DNA from: Mucilaginibacter paludis DSM 18603
GTDB taxonomy: Bacteria; Bacteroidota; Bacteroidia; Sphingobacteriales; Sphingobacteriaceae
Reading direction: 5' to 3'
NCBI RefSeq assembly: GCF_000166195.2
Contig: NZ_CM001403.1
Location: forward strand, 7,118,877-7,182,876
Length of the DNA: 64,000 nucleotides
The notes beneath the pieces were generated by a model, which saw only the letters and a list, made by a program, of their open reading frames with translations, was not told where the DNA came from and did not search any database. Positions 1-8,358 of this stretch are shown here, piece after piece. Every line of letters begins with the position of its first letter. The stretch's first letter is position 1. Position numbers and translations under genes: made by a program.

Positions 1-1
1 T

Positions 2-1567
2 GCTGATAAGGATGTAGTGTTGCTACACGGGGTTACCTCATCGGGCAAAACGCAGATCTACATCCGGCTGATTGAGCAGATGCTGGCCAGCGGCAGGCAA
101 ACGCTTTATTTATTGCCCGAAATTGCCTTAACCACCCATATTGTTGAGCGCCTGCGCCGCCATTTTGGTAACCATATTGGCGTTTATCATTCTAAATTTA
201 ACGATAACGAGCGGGTTGAAGTTTGGCAGAAGGTATTGAAGGGCGATTACCAGATTATACTGGGAGCGCGTTCATCGGTGTTTTTGCCTTTTGACGATCT
301 GGGGCTGATTATTGTTGACGAGGAGCACGAAAGCTCATACAAACAATATGATCCGGCGCCGCGCTACAATGCCCGCGATGCCTCAATTTACTTAGGGGCA
401 CTGCACAGTGGCAAGGTGCTGTTAGGATCGGCCACGCCTTCGTTCGAATCTTACTACAATGCCAAAACCGAAAAGTATGGCCTTGCCGAAATGCCCGAGC
501 GCTTTGGCGGGGTGGAGCTGCCCGAAATACAGGTGGTAAGCATTACCGAAGAAACCAAGCGCAAAACCATGCAGTCGCATTTTAGCAGTGTGCTGATGCG
601 GGATATAGAGGAGGCCCTGGCCAAAAAAGAGCAGGTGATTTTGTTTCAAAACCGCCGTGGCTACGCGCCTGTTATTATTTGTAAAACCTGCGCCTACAGC
701 CCCAAATGTATTAACTGCGATGTTACCCTAACTTACCATAAAAGCAGCGGCAAATTGCATTGCCATTACTGCGGCTACCGCGAAGATTCGCCTTCGATAT
801 GCCCGGCCTGCGGTTCGGCCCATTTGGAGCACAAGGGTTTTGGTACCGAAAAGGTGGAGGATGAGCTAACCATTTTACTGCCCGATGCCCGCATTGCGCG
901 GATGGATTTGGATACCACACGATCAAAAATGGCCTTCCAGAATATTCTGAATGATATTGAGGAGAAGAAAATAGATATTTTAGTAGGCACCCAAATGGTA
1001 GCCAAAGGCCTGGATTTTCCGGATATTACGGTAATTGGCATCATCAGTGCAGATAGTTTGCTCAAATACCCCGACTACCGCGCCAACGAGCGCAGCTTCC
1101 AGCTGCTGGCCCAGGTAAGCGGTCGCGCCGGTCGCCGTGGCAAGCAGGGTAAAGTGGTTATCCAAACTTACGACCCAACGCACCGGGTGATAGCCCAGGT
1201 GATCAGCAATGATTACCTCGACCTGTATAATACCGAAATTGTAGAGCGTAAAGCCTTTAAGTATCCGCCTTTTTACCGCATCATCAACCTGGATATTAAG
1301 CATAAAGACCCGGAAAAACTCTACCACCAGGCCGAATACCTGGCTATCGAGCTCCGCAAGCATTTTGGCGACAGGGTAATAGGCCCCGAGTTTCCGCTGA
1401 TTAACCGCATCCGCAATTATTACATCAAATCTATTATGCTGAAGTTTGAGAAGGATACGGTATCGATAGCTAAAGTAAAAGTAATTTTACAGGATGTGCT
1501 GCTACAGTTCCAAACTACTAATTTAAGTAAAGGCTGTATTGTGCAGCCGGATGTGGATCCATATTGA
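2..1567 (+). CDS. priA: Primosomal protein N' (PriA helicase), 5'-truncated by window edge
   Basis: PriA is the 3'-to-5' superfamily 2 helicase that reloads the replisome at stalled forks. The reading frame is open from base 2, so the gene starts outside the window and roughly the first third (DNA-binding part) is missing. Visible: Walker A GVTSSGKT right at the edge, the DEEH box (VDEEHESSYK) about 100 residues in, then the paired CxxC zinc motifs typical of PriA (CKTC, CINC, CHYC, CPAC) around residues 215-270, and the helicase C-terminal motifs VGTQMVAKGLDF and QVSGRAGRRG. The zinc module inserted in the helicase core separates PriA from other DEAH helicases. The stop lies 3 nt before the convergent toxin gene. 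Confidence 0.97.
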   Translation, partial: ADKDVVLLHGVTSSGKTQIYIRLIEQMLASGRQTLYLLPEIALTTHIVERLRRHFGNHIGVYHSKFNDNERVEVWQKVLKGDYQIILGARSSVFLPFDDLGLIIVDEEHESSYKQYDPAPRYNARDASIYLGALHSGKVLLGSATPSFESYYNAKTEKYGLAEMPERFGGVELPEIQVVSITEETKRKTMQSHFSSVLMRDIEEALAKKEQVILFQNRRGYAPVIICKTCAYSPKCINCDVTLTYHKSSGKLHCHYCGYREDSPSICPACGSAHLEHKGFGTEKVEDELTILLPDARIARMDLDTTRSKMAFQNILNDIEEKKIDILVGTQMVAKGLDFPDITVIGIISADSLLKYPDYRANERSFQLLAQVSGRAGRRGKQGKVVIQTYDPTHRVIAQVISNDYLDLYNTEIVERKAFKYPPFYRIINLDIKHKDPEKLYHQAEYLAIELRKHFGDRVIGPEFPLINRIRNYYIKSIMLKFEKDTVSIAKVKVILQDVLLQFQTTNLSKGCIVQPDVDPY

Positions 1568-1570
1568 GTT

Positions 1571-1867
1571 TTAAAATTTGGGTTTTATTGGATTTGATCG
1601 GGTATCGTACATGTTTAGCAAGATAATTTCGGTATCGGTAACCCGGTAGAATAGGATATTATGTTTGATGATCAGAAAGCCACGGATCTTTCTGTCGTAA
1701 TTTTCAATTGTGCCTATTTCAGGATTGTCGGCTAATAATTCTATAACTTTGTAAGTGCGAATGACGAAGCTTTTGGTGACTTTTTCATTCCATTCGTTTT
1801 CAAGATAGTTGATAACGCAGTTGAAGCTATGGTTTGCTCTTTTCGTCCATACTATTATTTTAGCCAT
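1571..1867 (-). CDS. Type II toxin, RelE/ParE family
   Basis: 98 residues. The order of motifs fits the RelE/ParE toxin fold: an N-terminal strand with W and A/S (IVWTKRANHSF), a helical hairpin containing W26, a LLADNPEIG turn, then FLIIKHNILFYRV and a final strand ending MYDTRSNP, where the Arg after Asp is the usual ParE/RelE position. Its start overlaps the end of the upstream antitoxin by 13 nt, so the two are translationally coupled, antitoxin first. ParE-type members poison gyrase and RelE-type members cleave mRNA; the sequence alone does not decide which. Confidence 0.82.
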   Translation of the reverse strand: MAKIIVWTKRANHSFNCVINYLENEWNEKVTKSFVIRTYKVIELLADNPEIGTIENYDRKIRGFLIIKHNILFYRVTDTEIILLNMYDTRSNPIKPKF

Positions 1868-2091
1868 TTTTCGTGCTGCTTTTTTACAAGCTCATGGCTC
1901 AACAAATGCGCTGTATCAAAACTTTCGTCATAAGCCAATAATAAGTCCTGTTGCTCAGCGTCATTTAGCCTGCTCCAAAGCTCGCCGGATTGATTGGCTA
2001 CCAGGCGTTGAATGAGCTTATAGTAAGCCTCCAACAATTGCTCATCGTTTATGCCATCAATCAGCTGATGGAAATCATTTTTAATATTCAT
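1855..2091 (-). CDS. Antitoxin partner of the ParE/RelE-type toxin
   Basis: 78-residue, acidic, almost wholly helical protein directly upstream of and overlapping the toxin gene. It has the size and look of the small Bacteroidota antitoxins that precede ParE toxins (helix, LIQRLVANQSGELWSRL, then an acidic linker and a basic amphipathic C-terminus LVKKQHEKWLK that could wrap the toxin). I do not see a clear ribbon-helix-helix or AbrB motif, so the DNA-binding part is uncertain. The antitoxin role rests mainly on position and overlap. Confidence 0.7.
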   Translation of the reverse strand: MNIKNDFHQLIDGINDEQLLEAYYKLIQRLVANQSGELWSRLNDAEQQDLLLAYDESFDTAHLLSHELVKKQHEKWLK

Positions 2092-2234
2092 ACCTGTTTG
2101 CTTACATACTAAGGTAGTGTTTTTGAACGAATAATTTACAACAGCAGCCTTGTAAAATGATACCCACAGCAGCTAAAGGTCTCGGTAAATTTGATGAGGA
2201 AATGTTACCTTGGCTATACAAATCATCCTTATCT

Positions 2235-3134
2235 ATGAAACCTGTTGCTATCCTTATTACGTTATTATTAGCTGCCTGCAACGCTAACCAAAAACCTGTA
2301 ACCGTTGCTAAAACAATCGCCAGGAAAGAAATTATGTTCCCTTTCGGGGATACAACTTTTCATTGGAAACAGATTGAAAAACAAAATGATACCTTAAAGG
2401 AGCGCTTTATGAAGGTAGCCGCCAAGTTGTTGCAAAATGAATATTCGTACTACAACCAAAACGAGCCATCTACACCAAGCTTATCGGATTTTAAACAAGC
2501 ATTACACGTAGTTGATTTTAATGGCGATGGCCAGGATGACCTGGTATTTGATGGCGATAGCGGTGGCGAACCCAAAGTAATTGCTTTTATATTGAACACA
2601 ATAGCTGGCTTTAAAATTGTTTTTAAAGACATGCAGTATGTTAAACGGTTTGATTTTGATGATAAGCACCGTATCGAGAGTGTGTATTTGCAAGATCCAG
2701 GATGTTGCGACGCTCACATGACATTTAATAAAATTTACCACATTGAATATCGGCTTGCTAAGCCAGTATTTAAGCGGATTTATTTTACAGGGCATCATCA
2801 GGATACCTATTTCCCGAAAACTTATTTTAGCGAGCCATTTAGGTTTGAAGTATTAAACAACCATTATAAAATTCGGACGAAGCCGATGATTGACGATACC
2901 TGTACTACTTTTATCAGCGGCGATCCTTTAAAAGGAGATGCCATAGGCGAGTTACGTAAAGGTACGCGTGGCCGGGCCATAGCTTCACAAGCCGATAAAA
3001 CAGGGCGGCTTTGGTGGCTGGTTGAGTTGGATTTAAAAAGTAAAATAAAAACGTCTGTATTTTATGACGATGAGGATATGGGTATTTCAAGTAAGGTTGG
3101 CTGGATAAGCAGCCGTTACGCTAAGAAGATCTGA
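2235..3134 (+). CDS. Lipoprotein with calcium-loop-like motif and SH3-like C-terminus
   Basis: 299 residues from ATG 2235. A longer open frame reaches back to 2157, but the ATG at 2235 begins a clean lipoprotein signal (MKPVAILITLLLAAC, lipobox LAAC at Cys15) and a TAAATTTG -7-like box at 2186-2193 lies between the two starts, so the shorter form is preferred. The middle holds VDFNGDGQDDLVFDGDSGG, resembling FG-GAP/VCBS Asp-rich calcium loops. The last ~70 residues (GELRKGTRGRAIA ... WWLVEL ... GWISSRYAKKI) resemble a bacterial SH3 domain. Probably anchored in an envelope membrane; function unknown. Confidence 0.72.
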   Translation: MKPVAILITLLLAACNANQKPVTVAKTIARKEIMFPFGDTTFHWKQIEKQNDTLKERFMKVAAKLLQNEYSYYNQNEPSTPSLSDFKQALHVVDFNGDGQDDLVFDGDSGGEPKVIAFILNTIAGFKIVFKDMQYVKRFDFDDKHRIESVYLQDPGCCDAHMTFNKIYHIEYRLAKPVFKRIYFTGHHQDTYFPKTYFSEPFRFEVLNNHYKIRTKPMIDDTCTTFISGDPLKGDAIGELRKGTRGRAIASQADKTGRLWWLVELDLKSKIKTSVFYDDEDMGISSKVGWISSRYAKKI

Positions 3135-3163
3135 TAGATCCCCCTAACATCGTTACCTTATTT

Positions 3164-3196
3164 TTTGATTATCCGGAAAGGTATTTTATATATTTA
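3164..3196 (+). promoter_or_regulatory. Predicted sigma-ABfr-type promoter for the YhcH-like gene
   Basis: TTTG at 3164-3167, a 21-nt spacer and TATATTTA at 3189-3196, one base off the Bacteroidota -7 consensus TANNTTTG. The ATG follows 24 nt later. Confidence 0.5.
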
Positions 3197-3220
3197 CCTC
3201 GCCAATAACTATACTGCTTT

Positions 3221-3835
3221 ATGAAGAAATCAATAATATCATCGGCGCTGATCATCGCTGTCGCGTTTTCCATCAGTTTCAAAGCATCCGCGCAAGCGAA
3301 AACCGAAGTTAAAGAAGTTAATGCCGAACAATGGTTTGCCTCACACCAATATCTCGGCGGGTTAAAGCTGCTGCCTCATCCTTCTACCAACGCCATTGAG
3401 TTTGCTAAGCAGTATAAATTAAACAAGGCCGTTTGGGATAAGGCCTTTGCCTACCTTAAAAATACCGATCTGGATAAACTGCCGGTTGGCAAATACCCTA
3501 TTGATGGCGATAATTGTTTTGCCTCAGTTACCGATAACCCAACCAAACCTTATGAGCAAACGGCTTGGGAGTCACATCGCAAATACATCGATCTGCAATA
3601 TGTTATCCAGGGTGCCGAAAAGATGGCGGTAATACCCGTAAGCGAAGCCAAAGTGACAGCACCGTACCTCGAAGCGAAAGATGTTGCGCATTATGATGCC
3701 GAGGGCAAAGTTTACGAAGCCCGGCCAGGCAGCTTCTTTTTGTTTTTTCCTCCGGATGCCCACCGGCCCAATATCAAAGTGGATGGTATTGAGCATGATA
3801 AGAAGATTGTGCTGAAGATTAAAGTGGTTGAGTAG
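3221..3835 (+). CDS. Secreted YhcH/YjgK/YiaL family protein (DUF386)
   Basis: 204 residues. Starts with a Sec signal peptide (KKSIISSALIIAVAFSISF, cleavage likely after ASAQA), followed by a cupin-like YhcH/YjgK/YiaL domain. Family signatures visible: GKYPIDGDNCFASV, the W-E-H-R-YIDLQYVIQGAE segment, and the late FFPPDAHRPNI strand with the metal-type His. Cytoplasmic relatives (YiaL, EbgC) act beside sugar catabolism enzymes; this copy is exported, a common variant in Bacteroidota. A role in handling sugars or sialic-acid-like anomers is inferred from the family only. It stands alone, with no sugar genes next to it. Confidence 0.85.
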   Translation: MKKSIISSALIIAVAFSISFKASAQAKTEVKEVNAEQWFASHQYLGGLKLLPHPSTNAIEFAKQYKLNKAVWDKAFAYLKNTDLDKLPVGKYPIDGDNCFASVTDNPTKPYEQTAWESHRKYIDLQYVIQGAEKMAVIPVSEAKVTAPYLEAKDVAHYDAEGKVYEARPGSFFLFFPPDAHRPNIKVDGIEHDKKIVLKIKVVE

Positions 3836-3964
3836 AATATGTGAAGATTTGCTTGTTACTTATAGCCTGAATTTTGTAGATGACTCTTGATTTGTATAGA
3901 TGCTGTTGAAATCCTGATTGATGGTAATGGTTTTATAAGCATTACCATCTAAACGGCCATTTCA

Positions 3965-4204
3965 TCAATTTAACTTTTTAATAATTGTATCCTTAACCTT
4001 TACAGGCATATCGTTTTCGTCGGTTAAAATTTCAACGGTAACCAAAAACTTCTCTCCGGTTGGTAGTTCTTTGCGGTAGTAATCGCCGTCTTCGGTGAAT
4101 TTTGCATAAAATGGATTGCCCAATTCAAAGGCCCGTTGGCGGCCTAACTCATGCATATTACCCATGTTTTTTAACAGACGGTCTACAATTGACGTTGATT
4201 CCAT
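3965..4204 (-). CDS. Small hypothetical protein
   Basis: 79 residues, no signal peptide or membrane segment. The first half is helical (STSIVDRLLKNMGNMHELGRQRAFELGNP), the second half looks like a short beta sheet (GDYYRKELPTGEKFLVTVEIL). Composition is ordinary for a real protein and no competing frame is better. No family recognised. Confidence 0.6.
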   Translation of the reverse strand: MESTSIVDRLLKNMGNMHELGRQRAFELGNPFYAKFTEDGDYYRKELPTGEKFLVTVEILTDENDMPVKVKDTIIKKLN

Positions 4205-4307
4205 AATAGTTAACTATTGAATAATGTAAAAATAGCTATTTTGTGCTCTACACCCAAGCGGGCTTAAACCTTTTACATCCCTTTTGTTTTGCACAATTGC
4301 CATTTTG

Positions 4308-4340
4308 TTGAAACTGATATTTGCCTTTATGATAACTTTG
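4308..4340 (+). promoter_or_regulatory. Predicted promoter of pcm; near-leaderless start
   Basis: TTG at 4308-4310 (TTTG also at 4304-4307), a 22-nt spacer and a perfect TANNTTTG box, TAACTTTG at 4333-4340. Only seven bases separate the box from the ATG at 4348, so transcription should start at or very near the start codon. Confidence 0.5.
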
Positions 4341-4347
4341 TGGTGAA

Positions 4348-5004
4348 ATGGCTTATAAGTTTATTGATAATTACAGGGAAAAAGGTGCACGCAAAAGGTT
4401 GGTTGAACTGCTCCGGAAAAAAGGGATTGAAGACGAGCATGTTTTAAACGCCATAGGCAAGGTACCGCGTCATTACTTTTTTGACGAAACCTTTTGGAAC
4501 CAGGCTTATAAAGATATCGCTTTCCCGATAGGCGAAGGGCAAACCATTTCGCAGCCCTATACGGTAGCCTACCAAACCGAACTGCTGCATATCCGCAAGG
4601 GCGATAAAGTGCTCGAAATTGGTACCGGTTGCGGTTATCAAACCTGTATATTGCTGGAGCTTGGCGCCGAGGTTTACACTATTGAGCGGCAGGAAAAACT
4701 TTACCTGCGTACCATACAGGTGCTGCCGCATATGGGCTATAAGACTAACTTTTTTTGTGGCGATGGCTCAAAGGGAATGGTTAAATACGCTCCTTTCGAT
4801 AAAATTATTGTAACAGCGGGCGCCCCCTTTGTGCCCGAAGATATGCTGAAGCAGTTAACCATCGGCGGCATCCTGGTGATACCCGTTGGCGATGAGCAAA
4901 GCCAGCAAATGGTAACCATCCTGAAGGTTGGCGATCAGGATTATGAAAAAATTGTATTGGATACCTTCCGGTTTGTACCACTGGTAGGCGATAAGGCCTG
5001 GTAA
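4348..5004 (+). CDS. pcm: Protein-L-isoaspartate O-methyltransferase
   Basis: 218 residues, the normal length for the family. Pcm uses S-adenosylmethionine to methylate isoaspartyl residues so that aged proteins can be repaired. The SAM-binding motif I reads VLEIGTGCGYQTCILLELGA; upstream are the PCMT signatures VPRHYFF and IGEGQTISQPYTVAYQTELL, and post-motif DGSKGMVKYAPFDKIIVTAGA is typical. Cytoplasmic, monocistronic, with a -7 box immediately before the ATG. Confidence 0.95.
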   Translation: MAYKFIDNYREKGARKRLVELLRKKGIEDEHVLNAIGKVPRHYFFDETFWNQAYKDIAFPIGEGQTISQPYTVAYQTELLHIRKGDKVLEIGTGCGYQTCILLELGAEVYTIERQEKLYLRTIQVLPHMGYKTNFFCGDGSKGMVKYAPFDKIIVTAGAPFVPEDMLKQLTIGGILVIPVGDEQSQQMVTILKVGDQDYEKIVLDTFRFVPLVGDKAW

Positions 5005-5200
5005 GCCCCTGCGGCCCCAGAGCGGAAGTATCTGGGCTGGCTTTCTATCTCTAAGTCGTGGTTGGAGGTAAAGTCAGCACTCCCATGTCGTGTCAATATA
5101 TGGCTTGTATCAACAACAACTGCCACTAACCCGCAGCCCTGTGTAATTATGTATTCTCATATTATTTAACACTTTTTAACAAATAAATGTTAAATAACCC

Positions 5201-5230
5201 TTGTGTAAAAATACCAGTCGTTTAAATTTG
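5201..5230 (+). promoter_or_regulatory. Predicted promoter of the Bat operon
   Basis: TTG at 5201-5203, a 19-nt spacer and TAAATTTG at 5223-5230: an exact match to the Bacteroidota pattern TTG-N19-TANNTTTG. The moxR ATG is 28 nt further on, leaving a short leader. Confidence 0.65.
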
Positions 5231-5258
5231 CCCACCGAAATAAAATATCCTCAGATAT

Positions 5259-6308
5259 ATGGAAGAATCAAATAGTAATTACGTTTCATCTGCTGCCGCT
5301 CAGGAGCCTACGTCGCAATCGACAGATATCCGCGCGCTCAATGAAATGATACAGCGGGAAAGTGCCTTTATCGATATTCTTAAAATGGAGATGGATAAGG
5401 TTATTGTTGGTCAGAAATACATGGTAGAGCGTTTGCTGATTGGCTTACTGGCCGACGGGCACATCCTGCTGGAAGGTGTACCCGGCCTGGCAAAAACCTT
5501 GGCCATCAATACCCTGAGTAAATGTATCCAGGCCGATTTTAGCCGTATACAATTCACGCCCGATTTGCTCCCTGCCGATTTACTGGGTACGATGATCTAC
5601 AACCAGAAAAAGGAGGAATTTATTGTGCGCAAGGGGCCCTTGTTCAGCAACTTTATTTTGGCCGACGAAATTAACCGTGCACCCGCCAAAGTACAGAGCG
5701 CACTGCTGGAAGCCATGCAGGAAAGGCAGGTTACCATTGGCGATACCACCTTCCCGCTGCCTACGCCATTTTTGGTACTGGCAACCCAAAACCCCATTGA
5801 GCAGGAGGGAACCTACCCGCTGCCCGAAGCACAGGTTGACAGGTTTATGCTGAAAATTGTAATTGGCTATCCCAATAAGGAAGACGAGAAACGCATCATC
5901 CGCTCTAACATATCGCCGACAGGCATGTTAAAACCCAACCCGGTAATTAAACCCGAGGATATTCTACGCGCACGTAAAGTGGTAAGAGAGGTATATATGG
6001 ACGAGAAGATAGAGCAGTATATTATTGATATTGTTTTTGCTACCCGTTTCCCCGATCAGTATAAACTGGCCAACTATAAAAACCTCATTACTTTTGGCGC
6101 CTCGCCGCGTGCCAGCATTAACCTGGCGCTGGCCGCAAAAGCCTTCGCGTTTATCAAACGTCGCGGCTATGTAATTCCGGAGGATGTACGTGCCGTGTGT
6201 CACGATGTATTGCGCCACCGGATTGGCTTAAGCTACGAAGCCGAAGCCGAAAACATCACATCAGAAGATATTGTAACCGGGATTTTAAACGCTGTGGAAG
6301 TACCGTAG
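5259..6308 (+). CDS. moxR: MoxR family AAA+ ATPase, first gene of the Bat operon
   Basis: 349 residues. MoxR ATPases are AAA+ chaperones that work with VWA-domain partners. Walker A GVPGLAKT at 73-80, Walker B FILADEINR at 132-140, the sensor region LATQNPIEQEGTYPLPEAQ from about 174, and a C-terminal lid with RASINLALAAKAFA. The first ~30 residues are a flexible Ser/Gln-rich extension. It heads a run of genes (DUF58, membrane protein, two VWA proteins, TPR protein, BatD, BatE) that matches the Bacteroides aerotolerance operon, so the VWA proteins are its likely substrates. A 191-nt gap with repeats separates it from the DUF58 gene. Confidence 0.95.
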   Translation: MEESNSNYVSSAAAQEPTSQSTDIRALNEMIQRESAFIDILKMEMDKVIVGQKYMVERLLIGLLADGHILLEGVPGLAKTLAINTLSKCIQADFSRIQFTPDLLPADLLGTMIYNQKKEEFIVRKGPLFSNFILADEINRAPAKVQSALLEAMQERQVTIGDTTFPLPTPFLVLATQNPIEQEGTYPLPEAQVDRFMLKIVIGYPNKEDEKRIIRSNISPTGMLKPNPVIKPEDILRARKVVREVYMDEKIEQYIIDIVFATRFPDQYKLANYKNLITFGASPRASINLALAAKAFAFIKRRGYVIPEDVRAVCHDVLRHRIGLSYEAEAENITSEDIVTGILNAVEVP

Positions 6309-6341
6309 GGGAGAGAAGTAAGAAGTGAGAATCAGGAAGCA

Positions 6342-6358
6342 AGATATGAGATTTGAGA
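6342..6358 (+). repeat. Dispersed 'agatatgagatttgaga' repeat copy
   Basis: A purine-rich 17-mer in the moxR-DUF58 gap. The same words recur around the infC-rpmI gap (31686-31802), there as an inverted pair. Confidence 0.5.
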
Positions 6359-6467
6359 GGCGAGAAACACGAATTGAGCGCCTTGACTAAACTTTCACAT
6401 ACGGTGAGGGCTTCACAAGTATTTTTTTTATACAGATACAATGATTAACAGTCATACAATTCAAATT

Positions 6468-6498
6468 CTCCCCTACCGGGGGAGATTTAGAGGGGGCT
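6468..6498 (+). repeat. GC-rich REP-like palindrome before the DUF58 start
   Basis: CTCCCC-TACC-GGGGGAG (6468-6484) followed by an atttagaggggg tail, ending 2 nt before the ATG of the DUF58 gene. Same general style as the CCCCCTGAAGGGGGAG copies flanking the IS at 49.2-50.7 kb. It occupies the place of a ribosome binding site and could fold in the mRNA. Confidence 0.6.
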
Positions 6499-6499
6499 T

Positions 6500-7375
6500 A
6501 TGGATACCAAAGAGTTACTCAAAAAAGTACGTAAGATAGAGATCAAAACCCGGGGGCTAAGCAACCACCTTTTCTCGGGCGAATACCACTCAGCCTTTAA
6601 GGGGCGCGGTATGGCCTTTAGCGAGGTGCGCGAGTATCAGATTGGCGACGAGATCCGCACCATCGACTGGAACGTGACCGCGCGTTTTAATCATCCTTAT
6701 GTTAAGGTGTTTGATGAGGAGCGTGAGCTTACGGTAATGATATTGATGGATGTATCCGGATCAGAAAACTTTGGCACCATTAACCAGCAAAAGCAGGATG
6801 TGGCTACCGAGCTTTGCGCCGTGCTGGCCTTTTCGGCCATCCAGAACAATGATAAGGTAGGGGTGATCTTTTTTAGCGATAAGATAGAAAAATTTATTCC
6901 GCCTAAAAAGGGCAGGAGCCATATCCTGATGATCATCCGCGAGCTGATCAATTTTACTCCCGAAAATAAGGGTACCAACGTAGCCGAAGCCTTGAAATAC
7001 TTTACCGGGGCCATTAAAAAGAAATGTACCGCCTTTGTAATTTCCGATTTTATCAGCCCAGGTTTTGAAGACCAGCTGAAGATAGCCAATAAAAAGCACG
7101 ATATTATCGCCCTGCGCTTGTACGACAGGCACGAGGAGGAGTTTCCAAACATGGGCCTTATCCCCGTAAGGGACGAAGAAACCGGCACCATACAATGGGT
7201 AAATACGGCGGATAAAGAAGTGCGACTGGCCTTTAAAGCCGATGCGCTGAGAAGAAACGGCGCGCTTAAAGAAGTTTTTAAACGCTCCGGCGTTGATTTT
7301 GGCGACATTGGTACACATGAATCATACGTTAAACCTTTAATGACATTATTTAAAAAGCGGGAAAGCAGACGTTGA
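6500..7375 (+). CDS. DUF58 domain-containing protein of the Bat operon
   Basis: 291 residues, no signal peptide or membrane segment. The DUF58 signature GRGMAFSEVREYQIGDEIRT followed by IDW spans residues 35-57. A degenerate VWA-like fold follows, with DVSGSEN at 84-90 standing for a MIDAS start and FVISDFISPGFE later. In Bat operons this protein sits between MoxR and the membrane VWA proteins and is thought to be an adaptor. The stop is followed after 2 nt by the next ATG, so translation is coupled. Confidence 0.92.
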   Translation: MDTKELLKKVRKIEIKTRGLSNHLFSGEYHSAFKGRGMAFSEVREYQIGDEIRTIDWNVTARFNHPYVKVFDEERELTVMILMDVSGSENFGTINQQKQDVATELCAVLAFSAIQNNDKVGVIFFSDKIEKFIPPKKGRSHILMIIRELINFTPENKGTNVAEALKYFTGAIKKKCTAFVISDFISPGFEDQLKIANKKHDIIALRLYDRHEEEFPNMGLIPVRDEETGTIQWVNTADKEVRLAFKADALRRNGALKEVFKRSGVDFGDIGTHESYVKPLMTLFKKRESRR

Positions 7376-7377
7376 AG

Positions 7378-8358
7378 ATGAACCAGTATTTTAAATATTT
7401 CCTTGTTTTATTAATCTCCCTGGGCAGCTTTTACAAGGCTAAGGCCCAGGCGGTGCAGGTTGATGCCCGGCTGGAAAAGGCTACCATACCCTTGGGCGAT
7501 CAAACCAAGCTGCACCTTACCATACGTTTCCCGGCGAAGGACAGCGTAACTTTTCCTAAACTGGCAGATAGCATTAAGGCCAAGCTATTGATAGTAAGCG
7601 CCAATAAGGCCGATACCAGTTTTGATAAAAGCGATATCAGTATTGAAACCATCGATAAAACTTATACCCTTACCTCGTTCGATACCGGGCAGTATGTGAT
7701 CCCTCAATACCAGTTTAAAACCAAAGCCGGAGTATTTACCACTAAAGAACTGGTTTTAACCGTTAACCCGGTAGCCGTTGACACCAGCAAAGGCGTATAC
7801 GATATTAAGCAGCCCTTTACCGTATCCTACTCCTGGATGGAATGGCTGCGCGATAACTGGCCCAAGGTAGCTTTCCCACTACTGGCCATTTTGGTTATTG
7901 CCGGTATTATTTATTATCTGCGTAAGCGCCCTAAAAAGGAAGTGGCAGTTAAACCCGCCGAACCGGAGAAACCTGCTCACGTAATAGCCTTAGCTAAATT
8001 GCATGCTTTGCGCGATGAGAAGTTATGGCAGCAGGACAGGGTGAAAGAATACCACAGCGAAATTAGCGATGTAATGCGCGATTACCTGGAGAGGCGCTAC
8101 AACATTAGCGCTAACGAGCAAACCAGCGACGAAATTTTTGCCAGCTTGCGTTATATGGATATTAGCGAGCAGGATAAGAGTATGCTACGCCAGGTATTGA
8201 TGCTGGCCGACCTGGTGAAATTTGCCAAAGAAAAACCCCTGGCAGCCGAAAACGAATACAGCATTAACAACGCTATTGATTTTGTGACGCATACGCAAAA
8301 AGCAATTGTACCACCAACTATAAATAAAGAGGGAGAGGGCGGCAATGAGTTGGTTTAA
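7378..8358 (+). CDS. Bat-operon membrane protein with exported beta domain
   Basis: About 326 residues from ATG 7378; a TTG at 7372 is also open but would overlap the upstream stop. Signal peptide (YFLVLLISLGSFYKAKAQA), an exported beta-rich domain of ~120 residues, one membrane helix (VAFPLLAILVIAGIIYYL, around 165-182), then a basic stretch and a cytoplasmic helical domain resembling the C-terminal part of BatD (DVMRDYLERRYNISANEQTSDEIF). It is the usual unnamed third gene of Sphingobacterial Bat operons. It overlaps batA by 14 nt. Likely an inner-membrane partner of the VWA proteins; the exact role is unknown. Confidence 0.82.
   Translation: MNQYFKYFLVLLISLGSFYKAKAQAVQVDARLEKATIPLGDQTKLHLTIRFPAKDSVTFPKLADSIKAKLLIVSANKADTSFDKSDISIETIDKTYTLTSFDTGQYVIPQYQFKTKAGVFTTKELVLTVNPVAVDTSKGVYDIKQPFTVSYSWMEWLRDNWPKVAFPLLAILVIAGIIYYLRKRPKKEVAVKPAEPEKPAHVIALAKLHALRDEKLWQQDRVKEYHSEISDVMRDYLERRYNISANEQTSDEIFASLRYMDISEQDKSMLRQVLMLADLVKFAKEKPLAAENEYSINNAIDFVTHTQKAIVPPTINKEGEGGNELV

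Noticed and set aside
5005..5258. Possible structured RNA before the Bat operon
   Set aside because: GC-rich at first but no tRNA, SRP or tmRNA pattern; only the promoter at its end is supported.
6697..7318. Two long minus-strand ORFs inside the DUF58 gene
   Set aside because: Shadows of a gene with a full DUF58 signature and operon context.
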